Source: UBA6120 sp964495145 (GTDB taxonomy: Bacteria > Bacillota_I > Bacilli_A > RFN20 > CAG-826). From it: a stretch of DNA of 5,435 bases. The notes under the pieces are model-generated. The model was given only the letters and a program-made list of their open reading frames with translations. It made no database searches and had not been told where the DNA came from. Position numbers and translations under genes: made by a program. The stretch lies in the NCBI GenBank assembly GCA_964495145.1, contig CAZBUP010000051.1, positions 1-5,435 on the forward strand. The letters run 5' to 3'. Positions 1-5,435 of the stretch are shown piece by piece (within the stretch, counting starts at the first letter, position 1; every line of letters starts with the position of its first letter).

Positions 1-2053
1 TGACGACGGTGATTTGGGTATTGAGACTCGGCCCGGCCGTGTCTTTGAACGGATCGCCGACGGTGTCGCCGACGACGGCCGCTTTATGAGTCGGGCTGCC
101 TTTGCCGCCATAATGACCGGCTTCGACGTACTTCTTGCCGTTGTCCCACAAGCCGCCGCTATTGGACATAAACAAGGCTAAAAGCAACCCGGCGACGATG
201 TTACCGACCAAATATCCGCCGATGGCTTTAACCCCGCCGACGAAGCCGACTACCAAGGTCAACAAGATGGCGACGACCCCGGCTTTGATCAATTCGGCCA
301 AGGAGCCTTTCGTGGCAATGGCGATGCACTTGTCATATTCGGGCACCACGCCTTCTTTACCTTCTTTAAGCCCTATTATTTCATCGAATTGACGATGGAT
401 TTCCTTGACCATGCGTTCGGCGTTGGTGGTGACGCCCAGCATCAACAGGGCGCTGAAGATGGCCGGAAGGGCCGCTCCGACCAATAAGCCGAAAAATACC
501 AGCGGATCGGTGACGTCAAATCCAGTGAGATACGCCTGCCCGGGAAGGACCAGGCCGATTTCAATGGCCGCGTCGTTTACTTCCGAGATGAACGCCCCGA
601 GCAAAGCGATGACGGTGAGACCGGCCGCCCCGATCGAAAAGCCTTTGGTGATGGCCTTGACGGTGTTGCCGGCCGAATCAAGTTTGTCGGTGATTTCCAA
701 CACCTCATCGCCCAAGCCGCCCATTTCGGCCAAGCCGCGGGCGTTATCGACAATGGGTCCGTAGGCATCGTTAGATATGATCATCCCGACGATCGATAGC
801 ATCCCGACCGCGGCCATGGCGATGCCGAACATCCCATAACCGGCGCCAATCGTCTCGCCGATCTTATAGGAAAGCAGCGCGGCCAGACCGATGCCGATCA
901 TGGCCGGAAACACGCTTAAGAATCCGTAGCTGACCCCGGTGACGATGGTCAAAGCCGGCCCTTTGGTGCTGGCTTCGGTGACTCGGCGGACCGGGCGCCT
1001 TTCATCATTGGTGAAATAATCAGTCGTGATGCCGATGATGAGCCCGACCGCCAGGCCAATGATGGCGATGAGCCACAGCCTCCAATCATAAGCCCGTATC
1101 AAAGTGATGATACCCGTCAGGACGACATAAATTCCGGTGGTCAGGTAGGTACTGGTATTCAAAGCGTGGTTGGGATTGCCCTTTTTGCCCATGCGGGCGC
1201 AAGCCACGCCGATGATCGATGACAACAATCCCAGTCCGGCGAAGGCGAACACCATCTCGACGTTGAGGCCGAATACCCCGTCTCCGTCAATTGACATGGC
1301 AATGACGAGGGCGGCCACCATCGAGGCGACGTGGGAATCAAACAAGTCGGCGCCCATGCCGGCCACGTCTCCGACGTTGTCGCCGACGTTATCGGCGATG
1401 ACGGCCGGGTTGCGCGGATCGTCTTCGGGTATGTTCAATTCGACTTTACCGACTAGGTCGGCGCTGATGTCGGCCGCTTTGGTGAAAATGCCGCCTCCGG
1501 CTTTGGCAAACAGGGCTAAACTTGAAGCCCCGAAACTAAAACCGAGGAGCGAGGTCGAATGTCCGGTGATCCAAAAAAGGATACTGATGCCAAGGATGCT
1601 GGCCCCGACGACGGCCATTCCCATGACGGCACCGCCGCGGAATCCAGTCATGAAGCTGTCTTTGATACCTTTTTGGGCGGCGACGGCCGTCCGGCCATTG
1701 GCAGCCGTAGCCACGAAAATACCGACCTTTCCGGCGATGGCGCTGAAGACGTTGCCAAATATGTAGGCAACGGCCATCGTCAAGTTAGTCAACCAACCGG
1801 AGCCACCATCAGTCCAGATCGGTTTCGGCAACAAAACGAAAATGATCAAGGCCAATACGCCGGCAAATTTTGCTAACGCCTGGTATTCCTTGGACAAAAA
1901 CGTATTGGCGCCTTTTCGGATGATGCTGCAGATGGATTTGATCTTGTCGCTGCCGGCCGGCTGTTTCCTTAGCCAGGCGTACAACAAGAAAGCAAACCCA
2001 AATGCCAATAGCGAAATCACGATAGTCGAAAATAGAAAGATTGGCTTTTCCAT
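1..2053 (-). CDS. hppA: Membrane-bound ion-translocating pyrophosphatase, K+-independent type (3' end outside window)
   Basis: This integral membrane protein couples hydrolysis of cytoplasmic pyrophosphate to pumping of H+ (in some relatives Na+) across the membrane. The reading frame is open from the ATG at 2053 to the window edge (684 codons). Family members usually end shortly after the last motif seen here, so only a short C-terminal piece is missing. Pyrophosphate/Mg-binding motifs appear in order: DISADLVGKVE (195-205), EDDPRNP (210-216), DNVGDNVGD (221-229), NDAYGPIVDNARG (428-440) and DTVGDPFKDTAGPSLN (663-678). Hydrophobic helices lie between them; the family normally has about 16. 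GNTVKAIT (462-469) carries Lys466 and Thr469, the established signature of K+-independent enzymes, which favours H+ pumping. Two oddities are Asp239 where the ion-gate Glu is usual (LFDS) and Arg439 in the usually NAGG/NAQG loop. The start is the only plausible one: an in-frame stop lies just upstream. The family assignment is very secure; the pumped ion is inferred. Confidence 0.97.
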   Translation of the reverse strand, partial: MEKPIFLFSTIVISLLAFGFAFLLYAWLRKQPAGSDKIKSICSIIRKGANTFLSKEYQALAKFAGVLALIIFVLLPKPIWTDGGSGWLTNLTMAVAYIFGNVFSAIAGKVGIFVATAANGRTAVAAQKGIKDSFMTGFRGGAVMGMAVVGASILGISILFWITGHSTSLLGFSFGASSLALFAKAGGGIFTKAADISADLVGKVELNIPEDDPRNPAVIADNVGDNVGDVAGMGADLFDSHVASMVAALVIAMSIDGDGVFGLNVEMVFAFAGLGLLSSIIGVACARMGKKGNPNHALNTSTYLTTGIYVVLTGIITLIRAYDWRLWLIAIIGLAVGLIIGITTDYFTNDERRPVRRVTEASTKGPALTIVTGVSYGFLSVFPAMIGIGLAALLSYKIGETIGAGYGMFGIAMAAVGMLSIVGMIISNDAYGPIVDNARGLAEMGGLGDEVLEITDKLDSAGNTVKAITKGFSIGAAGLTVIALLGAFISEVNDAAIEIGLVLPGQAYLTGFDVTDPLVFFGLLVGAALPAIFSALLMLGVTTNAERMVKEIHRQFDEIIGLKEGKEGVVPEYDKCIAIATKGSLAELIKAGVVAILLTLVVGFVGGVKAIGGYLVGNIVAGLLLALFMSNSGGLWDNGKKYVEAGHYGGKGSPTHKAAVVGDTVGDPFKDTAGPSLNTQITVV

Positions 2054-2062
2054 TAATTTGCA

Positions 2063-2073
2063 CTCTTATCCTT
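2063..2073 (-). promoter_or_regulatory. Weak ribosome binding site of hppA
   Basis: Read on the minus strand, the leader contains AAGGATAAGAG upstream of the ATG at 2053. The better match, AAGGA, lies 15 nt from the start, which is long. AAGAG lies 9 nt away but is a poorer match. No alternative in-frame start improves the fit, so translation initiation of hppA may be modest or rely on other features. Confidence 0.4.
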
Positions 2074-2088
2074 CTTCGTACTATTTTA

Positions 2089-2117
2089 ATTTTATCGTGC
2101 CGTGTAAGCGTTTTCAA
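2089..2117 (-). promoter_or_regulatory. Probable sigma-70-type promoter of hppA
   Basis: On the minus strand there is a TTGAAA -35 box (2112-2117), a 17-nt spacer and a TAAAAT -10 box (2089-2094). Each box matches five of six consensus positions. Transcription would start near 2082 and give a leader of about 30 nt before the ATG at 2053. A/T runs at 2136-2147, about 20-30 bp upstream of the -35, could act as an UP-like element. This suggests that hppA is transcribed independently of the argF gene upstream. Confidence 0.65.
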
Positions 2118-2148
2118 TCGAATAATTGGCGCGATAAAAAACTAAAAG

Positions 2149-2186
2149 AACGTCACCTAATCGGACTCATGCAAGTTCACCCAATC
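2149..2186. repeat. Imperfect 14-bp direct repeat upstream of the hppA promoter
   Basis: AACGTCACCTAATC (2149-2162) and AAGTTCACCCAATC (2173-2186) match at 11 of 14 positions. Their starts are 24 bp apart, a little over two helical turns. They lie in the argF-hppA gap, about 32-70 bp upstream of the hppA -35 box, where an activator could bind. The function is inferred only. A chance match in a 200-bp gap is possible. Confidence 0.35.
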
Positions 2187-2256
2187 AGATGGATTACCGG
2201 GACGATATGACTCGTTCTATGGCCTATGGATAATCAAATACCGGAAAGTCTCATCG

Positions 2257-3261
2257 TCATAGCGTCGCCATCATGATGGCTTTGATCGTATGCATCCTAT
2301 TTTCGGCCTGTTCGAAAACCCGGCTTTGTTTTGATTCAAAAACTTCGTTGGTGACTTCGACTTCGCCTTGGCTAAGCTGCGGGTATCGGGCACCGAATTC
2401 AGTCGCAATCTGCCGTCCGATTTCCGTGTCTAGACCGTGGAATGCCGGAAGGCAGTGTAAGAATATGGCTTTTTTGCCGGCTTTATTTATCATTTCGCGG
2501 TCAACTTGGTATTTACTTAAAAGCGCGATGCGCTTGGCCCATGTCTCTTTCGGTTCCCCCATCGAGACCCAGACGTCGGTATAAATGACGTCGGCGTTTT
2601 TGACGCCTTGGTCAATGTCTTCGATCAATTCGATGGTAGCCTTGGTTTCTTGGGCGATCTTTTGACAGGCGGCGACCAAAGGTTCCTCCGGCCAAAGTTC
2701 CTTGGGGGCGACGGCGCGAAAATGCAATCCCATCTTGGCGCAGCCAACCATCAAACTGTTGGCGACATTGTTATGGGCGTCGCCGACATAAGCGAGGGTA
2801 ATCCCTTTAAGATGGCCGAATGCCTCGTCAATCGTCAAAAAGTCGGCCAGCACTTGGGTCGGATGGAACTGGTCGGTCAACCCATTCCATACCGGAACGC
2901 CGCTATGGTGGGCCAATAACTCGACGTCTTCGTGGCGATAGCCGCGGAATTCAATCCCTTGATACATGCGTCCAAGCACGCGGGCGGTATCCATGATTGA
3001 TTCTTTCACGCCCATTTGCGATCCGCTGGGTCCGATGTACGTTGCCTCCATGCCAAGATCGTGGGCCGCCGTTTCAAAGGCGCACCTGGTTCGAGTCGAA
3101 TCCTTTTGAAATAAGAGTGCAACCTGTTTGCCTTCATGGACGCGGTGGTGAATGTCTTGGCGCTTTTCATCCTTTAAACGGGCTGACAACCGTAGAAAAT
3201 AGTTAAAATCGTCCGGAGTATAATCAAGCCACGTCAATAAACTTCTTCCTTGATATTCCAT
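2257..3261 (-). CDS. argF: Ornithine carbamoyltransferase (ArgF/ArcB)
   Basis: This cytoplasmic enzyme interconverts ornithine plus carbamoyl phosphate with citrulline plus phosphate. At 334 aa it has the normal full length. The carbamoyl-phosphate site is seen as STRTR (55-59) and HPTQ (133-136). The ornithine-binding loop is DVWVSMG (229-235), the catalytic Cys lies in HCLP (269-272), and the C-terminal Arg of ENRMHTIKA is present. The match runs over the whole protein to the longer ArgF/ArcB group, which includes the E. coli enzymes and catabolic ArcB. Sequence alone does not settle the direction of use; arcB is an equally valid name. The start is supported by GAGGTG 7 nt upstream. The gene begins one nucleotide after the rocD stop, so the two are almost certainly co-transcribed and probably translationally coupled. 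No arginine deiminase, carbamate kinase or other arg gene lies in the window. Confidence 0.96.
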   Translation of the reverse strand: MEYQGRSLLTWLDYTPDDFNYFLRLSARLKDEKRQDIHHRVHEGKQVALLFQKDSTRTRCAFETAAHDLGMEATYIGPSGSQMGVKESIMDTARVLGRMYQGIEFRGYRHEDVELLAHHSGVPVWNGLTDQFHPTQVLADFLTIDEAFGHLKGITLAYVGDAHNNVANSLMVGCAKMGLHFRAVAPKELWPEEPLVAACQKIAQETKATIELIEDIDQGVKNADVIYTDVWVSMGEPKETWAKRIALLSKYQVDREMINKAGKKAIFLHCLPAFHGLDTEIGRQIATEFGARYPQLSQGEVEVTNEVFESKQSRVFEQAENRMHTIKAIMMATL

Positions 3262-3262
3262 G

Positions 3263-4459
3263 TTATTTCACCTCGGTGAGCACGGCTCTTATTTGACGAA
3301 GGGCATAATCCAATTGCGATTTTTTGATAATCAATGGCGGGGCAAAGCGAATGGTATCCTCGTGCGTTTCCTTGGCCAAGACGCCGCGGGCTTTGAGCGC
3401 TTCGGTGTATGGCCGCGCCTTGTTGGTCAAGGTGATGGCCATCAGTAACCCTTTGCCGCGGGCTTCCTTGATGAGCGGGCTTTTGATGTTTTTGAGTTTG
3501 GCTAAAAAATAATCGCCCAGTTCCTGGCTGCGCTCTGGAAGCTTTTCCTCAAGCAGGACGTCGATGGCCGCCGTTCCGACGGCGCAGGCCAAGGGATTGC
3601 CGCCAAAGGTGCTGCCGTGGACTCCCGGCGTGATCACGTCCATGATTTTTTTGTCGGATAAGACCGCCGATATCGGCAAAATGCCGCCCCCGAGCGCTTT
3701 TCCGACAATAAGGACGTCGGGGCGGATGCCTTCGTGTTGATAGCAGAATAGTTTTCCGGTGCGGCCAAAACCCGTTTGAATTTCATCCAGCATCAATAAA
3801 ACGCCATGCTTTTCCGTGATGGCGCGAATGGCTTTTAAATATCCCTCCTCGGGAATGATCACGCCGGCCTCGCCTTGAATCGGTTCCACGAGAAATGCAA
3901 TCGTGTTCGGGGTGATGGCCGCTTCAAGAGCGGCCGCGTCATTAAACGGGATGGTGACGAATCCCGGAGTATAGGGGCCGAAATAATCTTTGGCGACTGG
4001 GTCGGTCGACATGCTGACGATGGTCGTGGTCCGACCATGAAAATTTTGGGCGGCCACGATGATCTCGGCCTGATTCTCGGCCAGGCCCTTTTGCAAGTAA
4101 CCATAGCGGCGCGCCAGCTTGATGGCCGTTTCCACGGCTTCGGCGCCGGTGTTCATCGGCAAAGCCGCTTCGAATCCGGAAATCTCAGTCAATTTTTTAA
4201 GAAATGGTCCCAATTGATCGTTATAAAACGCCCGCGAGGTCAAAGTCAGGCGTTTGGTTTGATCGATTAAGGCTTTGATGATTTTGGGATGGCGATGGCC
4301 TTGGTTGACCGCCGAATAGGCCGAGAGGAAATCCAAATAACGGCGACCTTCCGGATCGTAGACATAAGCGCCTTTGGCGCGGCTGATCACGACTTCGATC
4401 GGATGGTAATTGTGGGCGCCATAGGCATGCTCCAAATCAATAAAGTATTTTGAATCCAT
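3263..4459 (-). CDS. rocD: Ornithine aminotransferase (ornithine--oxo-acid transaminase)
   Basis: This PLP enzyme transfers the delta-amino group of ornithine to 2-oxoglutarate, giving glutamate-5-semialdehyde and glutamate, and so links ornithine to proline and glutamate. It is a complete class-III aminotransferase of about 398 aa, close to the usual length. Counting from the preferred start, the motifs are: phosphate-binding NTGAEA (103-108), FHGRT near 140-144, GEAG (196-199), LDEIQTGFGRTG with the PLP-pyridine Asp225, Schiff-base Lys254 in VGKALGGG, and HGSTFGGNP (281-289). The N-terminal GAHNYHPIEVVISRAKG is typical of ornithine aminotransferase rather than acetylornithine aminotransferase. 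Two ATGs are in frame. The one at 4465 sits only 1 nt from GGAGG, whereas that at 4459 has ideal 7-nt spacing, so I chose 4459. It is the first gene of an operon with argF. Confidence 0.94.
   Translation of the reverse strand: MDSKYFIDLEHAYGAHNYHPIEVVISRAKGAYVYDPEGRRYLDFLSAYSAVNQGHRHPKIIKALIDQTKRLTLTSRAFYNDQLGPFLKKLTEISGFEAALPMNTGAEAVETAIKLARRYGYLQKGLAENQAEIIVAAQNFHGRTTTIVSMSTDPVAKDYFGPYTPGFVTIPFNDAAALEAAITPNTIAFLVEPIQGEAGVIIPEEGYLKAIRAITEKHGVLLMLDEIQTGFGRTGKLFCYQHEGIRPDVLIVGKALGGGILPISAVLSDKKIMDVITPGVHGSTFGGNPLACAVGTAAIDVLLEEKLPERSQELGDYFLAKLKNIKSPLIKEARGKGLLMAITLTNKARPYTEALKARGVLAKETHEDTIRFAPPLIIKKSQLDYALRQIRAVLTEVK
3269..3274 (-). promoter_or_regulatory. argF ribosome binding site inside the end of rocD
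   Basis: GAGGTG on the minus strand lies 7 nt before the argF ATG and within the last codons of rocD. Ribosomes finishing rocD would stop one nucleotide from the argF start, so translational coupling is likely. Confidence 0.7.
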
Positions 4460-4465
4460 CGTCAT

Positions 4466-4473
4466 TCCTCCCT
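4466..4473 (-). promoter_or_regulatory. Strong rocD ribosome binding site that decides the start
   Basis: The minus-strand leader carries AGGGAGGA. Its GGAGG core is 1 nt from the first ATG (4465) and 7 nt from the second (4459). Normal Shine-Dalgarno geometry therefore favours the second ATG. Confidence 0.75.
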
Positions 4474-4487
4474 GAGTCTCTTTGAAT

Positions 4488-4516
4488 ATTGTAGCGGTTT
4501 CCTCGAACGACTACAA
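4488..4516 (-). promoter_or_regulatory. Probable promoter of the rocD-argF operon
   Basis: On the minus strand a TTGTAG -35 box (4511-4516) is followed by a 17-nt spacer and a TACAAT -10 box (4488-4493, five of six consensus positions). Transcription would start near 4481, leaving a very short leader of about 20 nt that is largely the ribosome binding site. A riboswitch or long attenuator between promoter and rocD is therefore unlikely. Confidence 0.65.
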
Positions 4517-4597
4517 ATCGCGACCTGTTAAATGGGCATTTGACCCGATTGAGTAAAGTGATCCGCGAGGATGTTTTCCGCCCAAGAGGAATCAACC

Positions 4598-4623
4598 ATA
4601 CCAATCGTTGATTAAAATGGTAT
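4598..4623. repeat. Interrupted inverted repeat just before the Nudix gene
   Basis: ATACC (4598-4602) pairs with GGTAT (4619-4623), and the inner AATC (4603-4606) pairs with GATT (4610-4613) around a GTT loop. Unpaired bases at 4614-4618 interrupt the stem. It abuts the first ATG of the Nudix gene, in the 158-bp gap shared with the divergent rocD promoter. It may be an operator or a small RNA hairpin. TAAAAT at 4613-4618 inside it is a possible -10 box for the plus-strand gene, but no good -35 accompanies it. The function is inferred. Confidence 0.35.
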
Positions 4624-5130
4624 ATGATAACCCATATGAGCCTAGAACCCAAACCAATCAAAGACGTCACCAATCTTCTTTTCATCGAGCCGGGCAGAAT
4701 TCTCCTCGGTTATAAGAAAAGGGGCTTTGGCATGGGCAAATACAACGGCTTCGGCGGGAAACCGCTGCCGGGCGAATCCATCAAAGATGCCGCCATCCGG
4801 GAGGCCTATGAAGAATCCGGCTTGACGGTTATTGATTGCCACAAGGTTGGCGAAATCGATTTTGGCGAAAGCTATCTTCTTCGCATGCACCTATACGTCT
4901 GCACCAAATGGCACGGTCAAGCCAGCGAATCCGAAGAAATGCGTCCAGTCTGGTTTCCTTTGGACAAGATCCCTTACCACGACATGTGGAAAGACGACCT
5001 CTATTGGCTGCCGCTCGTGCTCCAAGGCAAAAAAATCAAAGCGACGTTCAATTTCATGAATAACGACGACGATCAAGGCACCGACGACAACGAGATCATC
5101 TCGTACACTATCGAAGAGGCGGAATTTTAA
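4624..5130 (+). CDS. MTH1-like Nudix hydrolase (probable oxidised purine nucleotide diphosphatase)
   Basis: This soluble enzyme likely hydrolyses 8-oxo-dGTP or related oxidised purine triphosphates to the monophosphate and pyrophosphate, cleaning the nucleotide pool. A complete Nudix box runs from residue 45 to 67: G45, E51, then REAYEESGL (59-67). The resemblance is to the MTH1/NUDT1 branch rather than classical MutT: GKYNGFGGK before the box (Asn41 matches the base-contacting Asn of human MTH1), WFPLDKIPY, and MWKDDLYW (121-128). In that last motif Trp122, Asp124 and Asp125 correspond to the MTH1 base-recognition Trp and Asp pair. The protein is longer than MTH1 (156 aa for the human short form), mainly through an acidic stretch at 146-157 before the final strand. 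Starts at 4624 (168 aa) and 4636 (164 aa) are both possible; neither has a good Shine-Dalgarno site. It is divergent from rocD. The fold is certain; the substrate is inferred. Confidence 0.92.
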   Translation: MITHMSLEPKPIKDVTNLLFIEPGRILLGYKKRGFGMGKYNGFGGKPLPGESIKDAAIREAYEESGLTVIDCHKVGEIDFGESYLLRMHLYVCTKWHGQASESEEMRPVWFPLDKIPYHDMWKDDLYWLPLVLQGKKIKATFNFMNNDDDQGTDDNEIISYTIEEAEF

Positions 5131-5147
5131 AATTTCGTTCAAACGAA
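5123..5147. terminator. Weak candidate bidirectional terminator between convergent genes
   Basis: Two adjacent A/T-rich palindromes lie at the Nudix stop codon: AATTTTAAAATT (5123-5134) and TTCGTTCAAACGAA (5134-5147, five strong pairs around a 4-nt loop). On the minus strand the second hairpin is followed by ATTTTAAAATT, and a seven-T run (5154-5160) precedes it. No GC-rich stem with an immediate T-run is present on either strand, so this is a low-confidence call in the 73-bp gap between converging genes. Confidence 0.25.
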
Positions 5148-5203
5148 TACATCAAAAAAATCTATATCAATAAATAATGACTAACTTGCCAAACTAACGA
5201 CGA

Positions 5204-5435
5204 TTAAATAAAGAGGGTGACGCCGGCCTTGTCGCTTTCGGCTAAATACGTGGCGACCCCGGCATATTCGACGCCGTCGATGATTTCTTCGGGACGGATG
5301 CCCATGATGTCCATGCTCATCGTGCAGGCGATGAAATGGACCCCGGCCAGTTTCGCGTTTTCAAGTTGTTTTTCCAACAGGGGGACGTTCTTCTTTTTCA
5401 TGACGCCCTTCATCATCTTGGCGCCTAAGCCGCCG
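5204..5435 (-). CDS. DsrE/DsrF-like family protein, C-terminal part
   Basis: The final 76 residues of a protein are visible; the start lies beyond the window. The frame stays open to the window edge and continues upstream of the internal Met pair (as GGLGAK), so those Met codons are probably not the start. The sequence matches the C-terminus of DsrE/DsrF/DsrH-like (YrkE-type, often labelled peroxiredoxin family) proteins. It has a basic MKKKNVP stretch, the Cys-containing strand HFIACTMSMDIMGI, then EEIIDGVEYAGVATYL and a hydrophobic end. In this family the Cys in CTMSMD is thought to take part in persulfide or sulfur-relay chemistry, and homologues are often linked to rhodanese or CoA-disulfide reductase domains. 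Whether this copy is free-standing or the tail of such a fusion cannot be seen. It converges with the Nudix gene. Confidence 0.85.
   Translation of the reverse strand, partial: GGLGAKMMKGVMKKKNVPLLEKQLENAKLAGVHFIACTMSMDIMGIRPEEIIDGVEYAGVATYLAESDKAGVTLFI

Noticed and set aside
1170..1766. A 198-codon open frame on the plus strand opposite hppA, with several others (135-392, 405-764, 1559-1876, 1842-2210)
   Set aside because: They are antisense to the strongly conserved pyrophosphatase frame. Their proteins are low-complexity Pro/Ala/Thr-rich or otherwise unlike any recognised family, and they arise from the codon bias of the true gene.
2136..2186. Possible intrinsic terminator of argF, because T-runs occur on the minus strand at 2136-2147
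   Set aside because: The preceding sequence forms only short 3-4 bp stems, with no stable GC-rich hairpin next to the T-run. The A/T tract fits better as part of the hppA upstream promoter region.
3875..4270. A 131-codon plus-strand frame opposite rocD, and similar frames opposite argF
   Set aside because: These are shadows of conserved aminotransferase and carbamoyltransferase genes, with no recognisable domain.
4540..4545. TTGACC as a -35 box for the Nudix gene
   Set aside because: No acceptable -10 box lies 16-18 nt downstream on the plus strand (the region there is CCGCGAGG).
4437..4685. An 82-codon minus-strand frame across the rocD-Nudix gap
   Set aside because: It overlaps the rocD promoter, the rocD start and the Nudix N-terminus on the opposite strand, and its protein shows no recognisable motif.
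1..5435. CRISPR array, tRNA/rRNA genes, insertion sequences, phage or toxin-antitoxin genes
   Set aside because: No regularly spaced repeats, cloverleaf-like sequences, transposase motifs or terminal inverted repeats were seen. Almost all of the window is filled by five ordinary genes.

Overview
The window is chromosomal-looking bacterial DNA holding five protein genes. Four are read on the minus strand and one on the plus strand. Shine-Dalgarno motifs and sigma-70-type promoters are easy to see on the minus strand. Tryptophan is encoded by TGG and no in-frame TGA is needed, so the standard bacterial code fits. There are no RNA genes, CRISPR arrays, insertion sequences or phage genes. The mixture (membrane pyrophosphatase, ornithine enzymes, an MTH1-like Nudix hydrolase, a DsrE-family protein of the type common in low-GC Gram-positive lineages) hints at a Bacillota/Mycoplasmatota-like or reduced-genome bacterium of moderate GC. 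This assignment is a weak inference.

Layout: positions 1-2053 (minus) hold most of a membrane-embedded ion-pumping pyrophosphatase gene (hppA), whose 3' end lies beyond the window. It has its own promoter (2089-2117). Positions 2257-3261 (minus) encode ornithine carbamoyltransferase. Positions 3263-4459 (minus) encode ornithine aminotransferase (rocD). The two ornithine genes are one nucleotide apart and share a good promoter at 4488-4516. Positions 4624-5130 (plus) encode an MTH1-like Nudix hydrolase, divergent from rocD. Positions 5204-5435 (minus) hold the C-terminal part of a DsrE-family protein that enters from beyond the window.

How they work together: the rocD-argF pair shares ornithine as its common metabolite, linking citrulline/carbamoyl phosphate to glutamate semialdehyde and so to proline or glutamate. 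The pyrophosphatase recovers energy from biosynthetic pyrophosphate as an ion gradient. The Nudix enzyme probably removes oxidised nucleotides and itself yields pyrophosphate. The DsrE-like protein suggests sulfur or thiol chemistry. I see no clearly new multi-gene system. The most interesting points are residue-level: an Asp at the ion-gate position of a K+-independent-type pyrophosphatase, an acidic insertion in the Nudix protein, the tight rocD-argF pairing, and a 24-bp-spaced repeat upstream of the hppA promoter.
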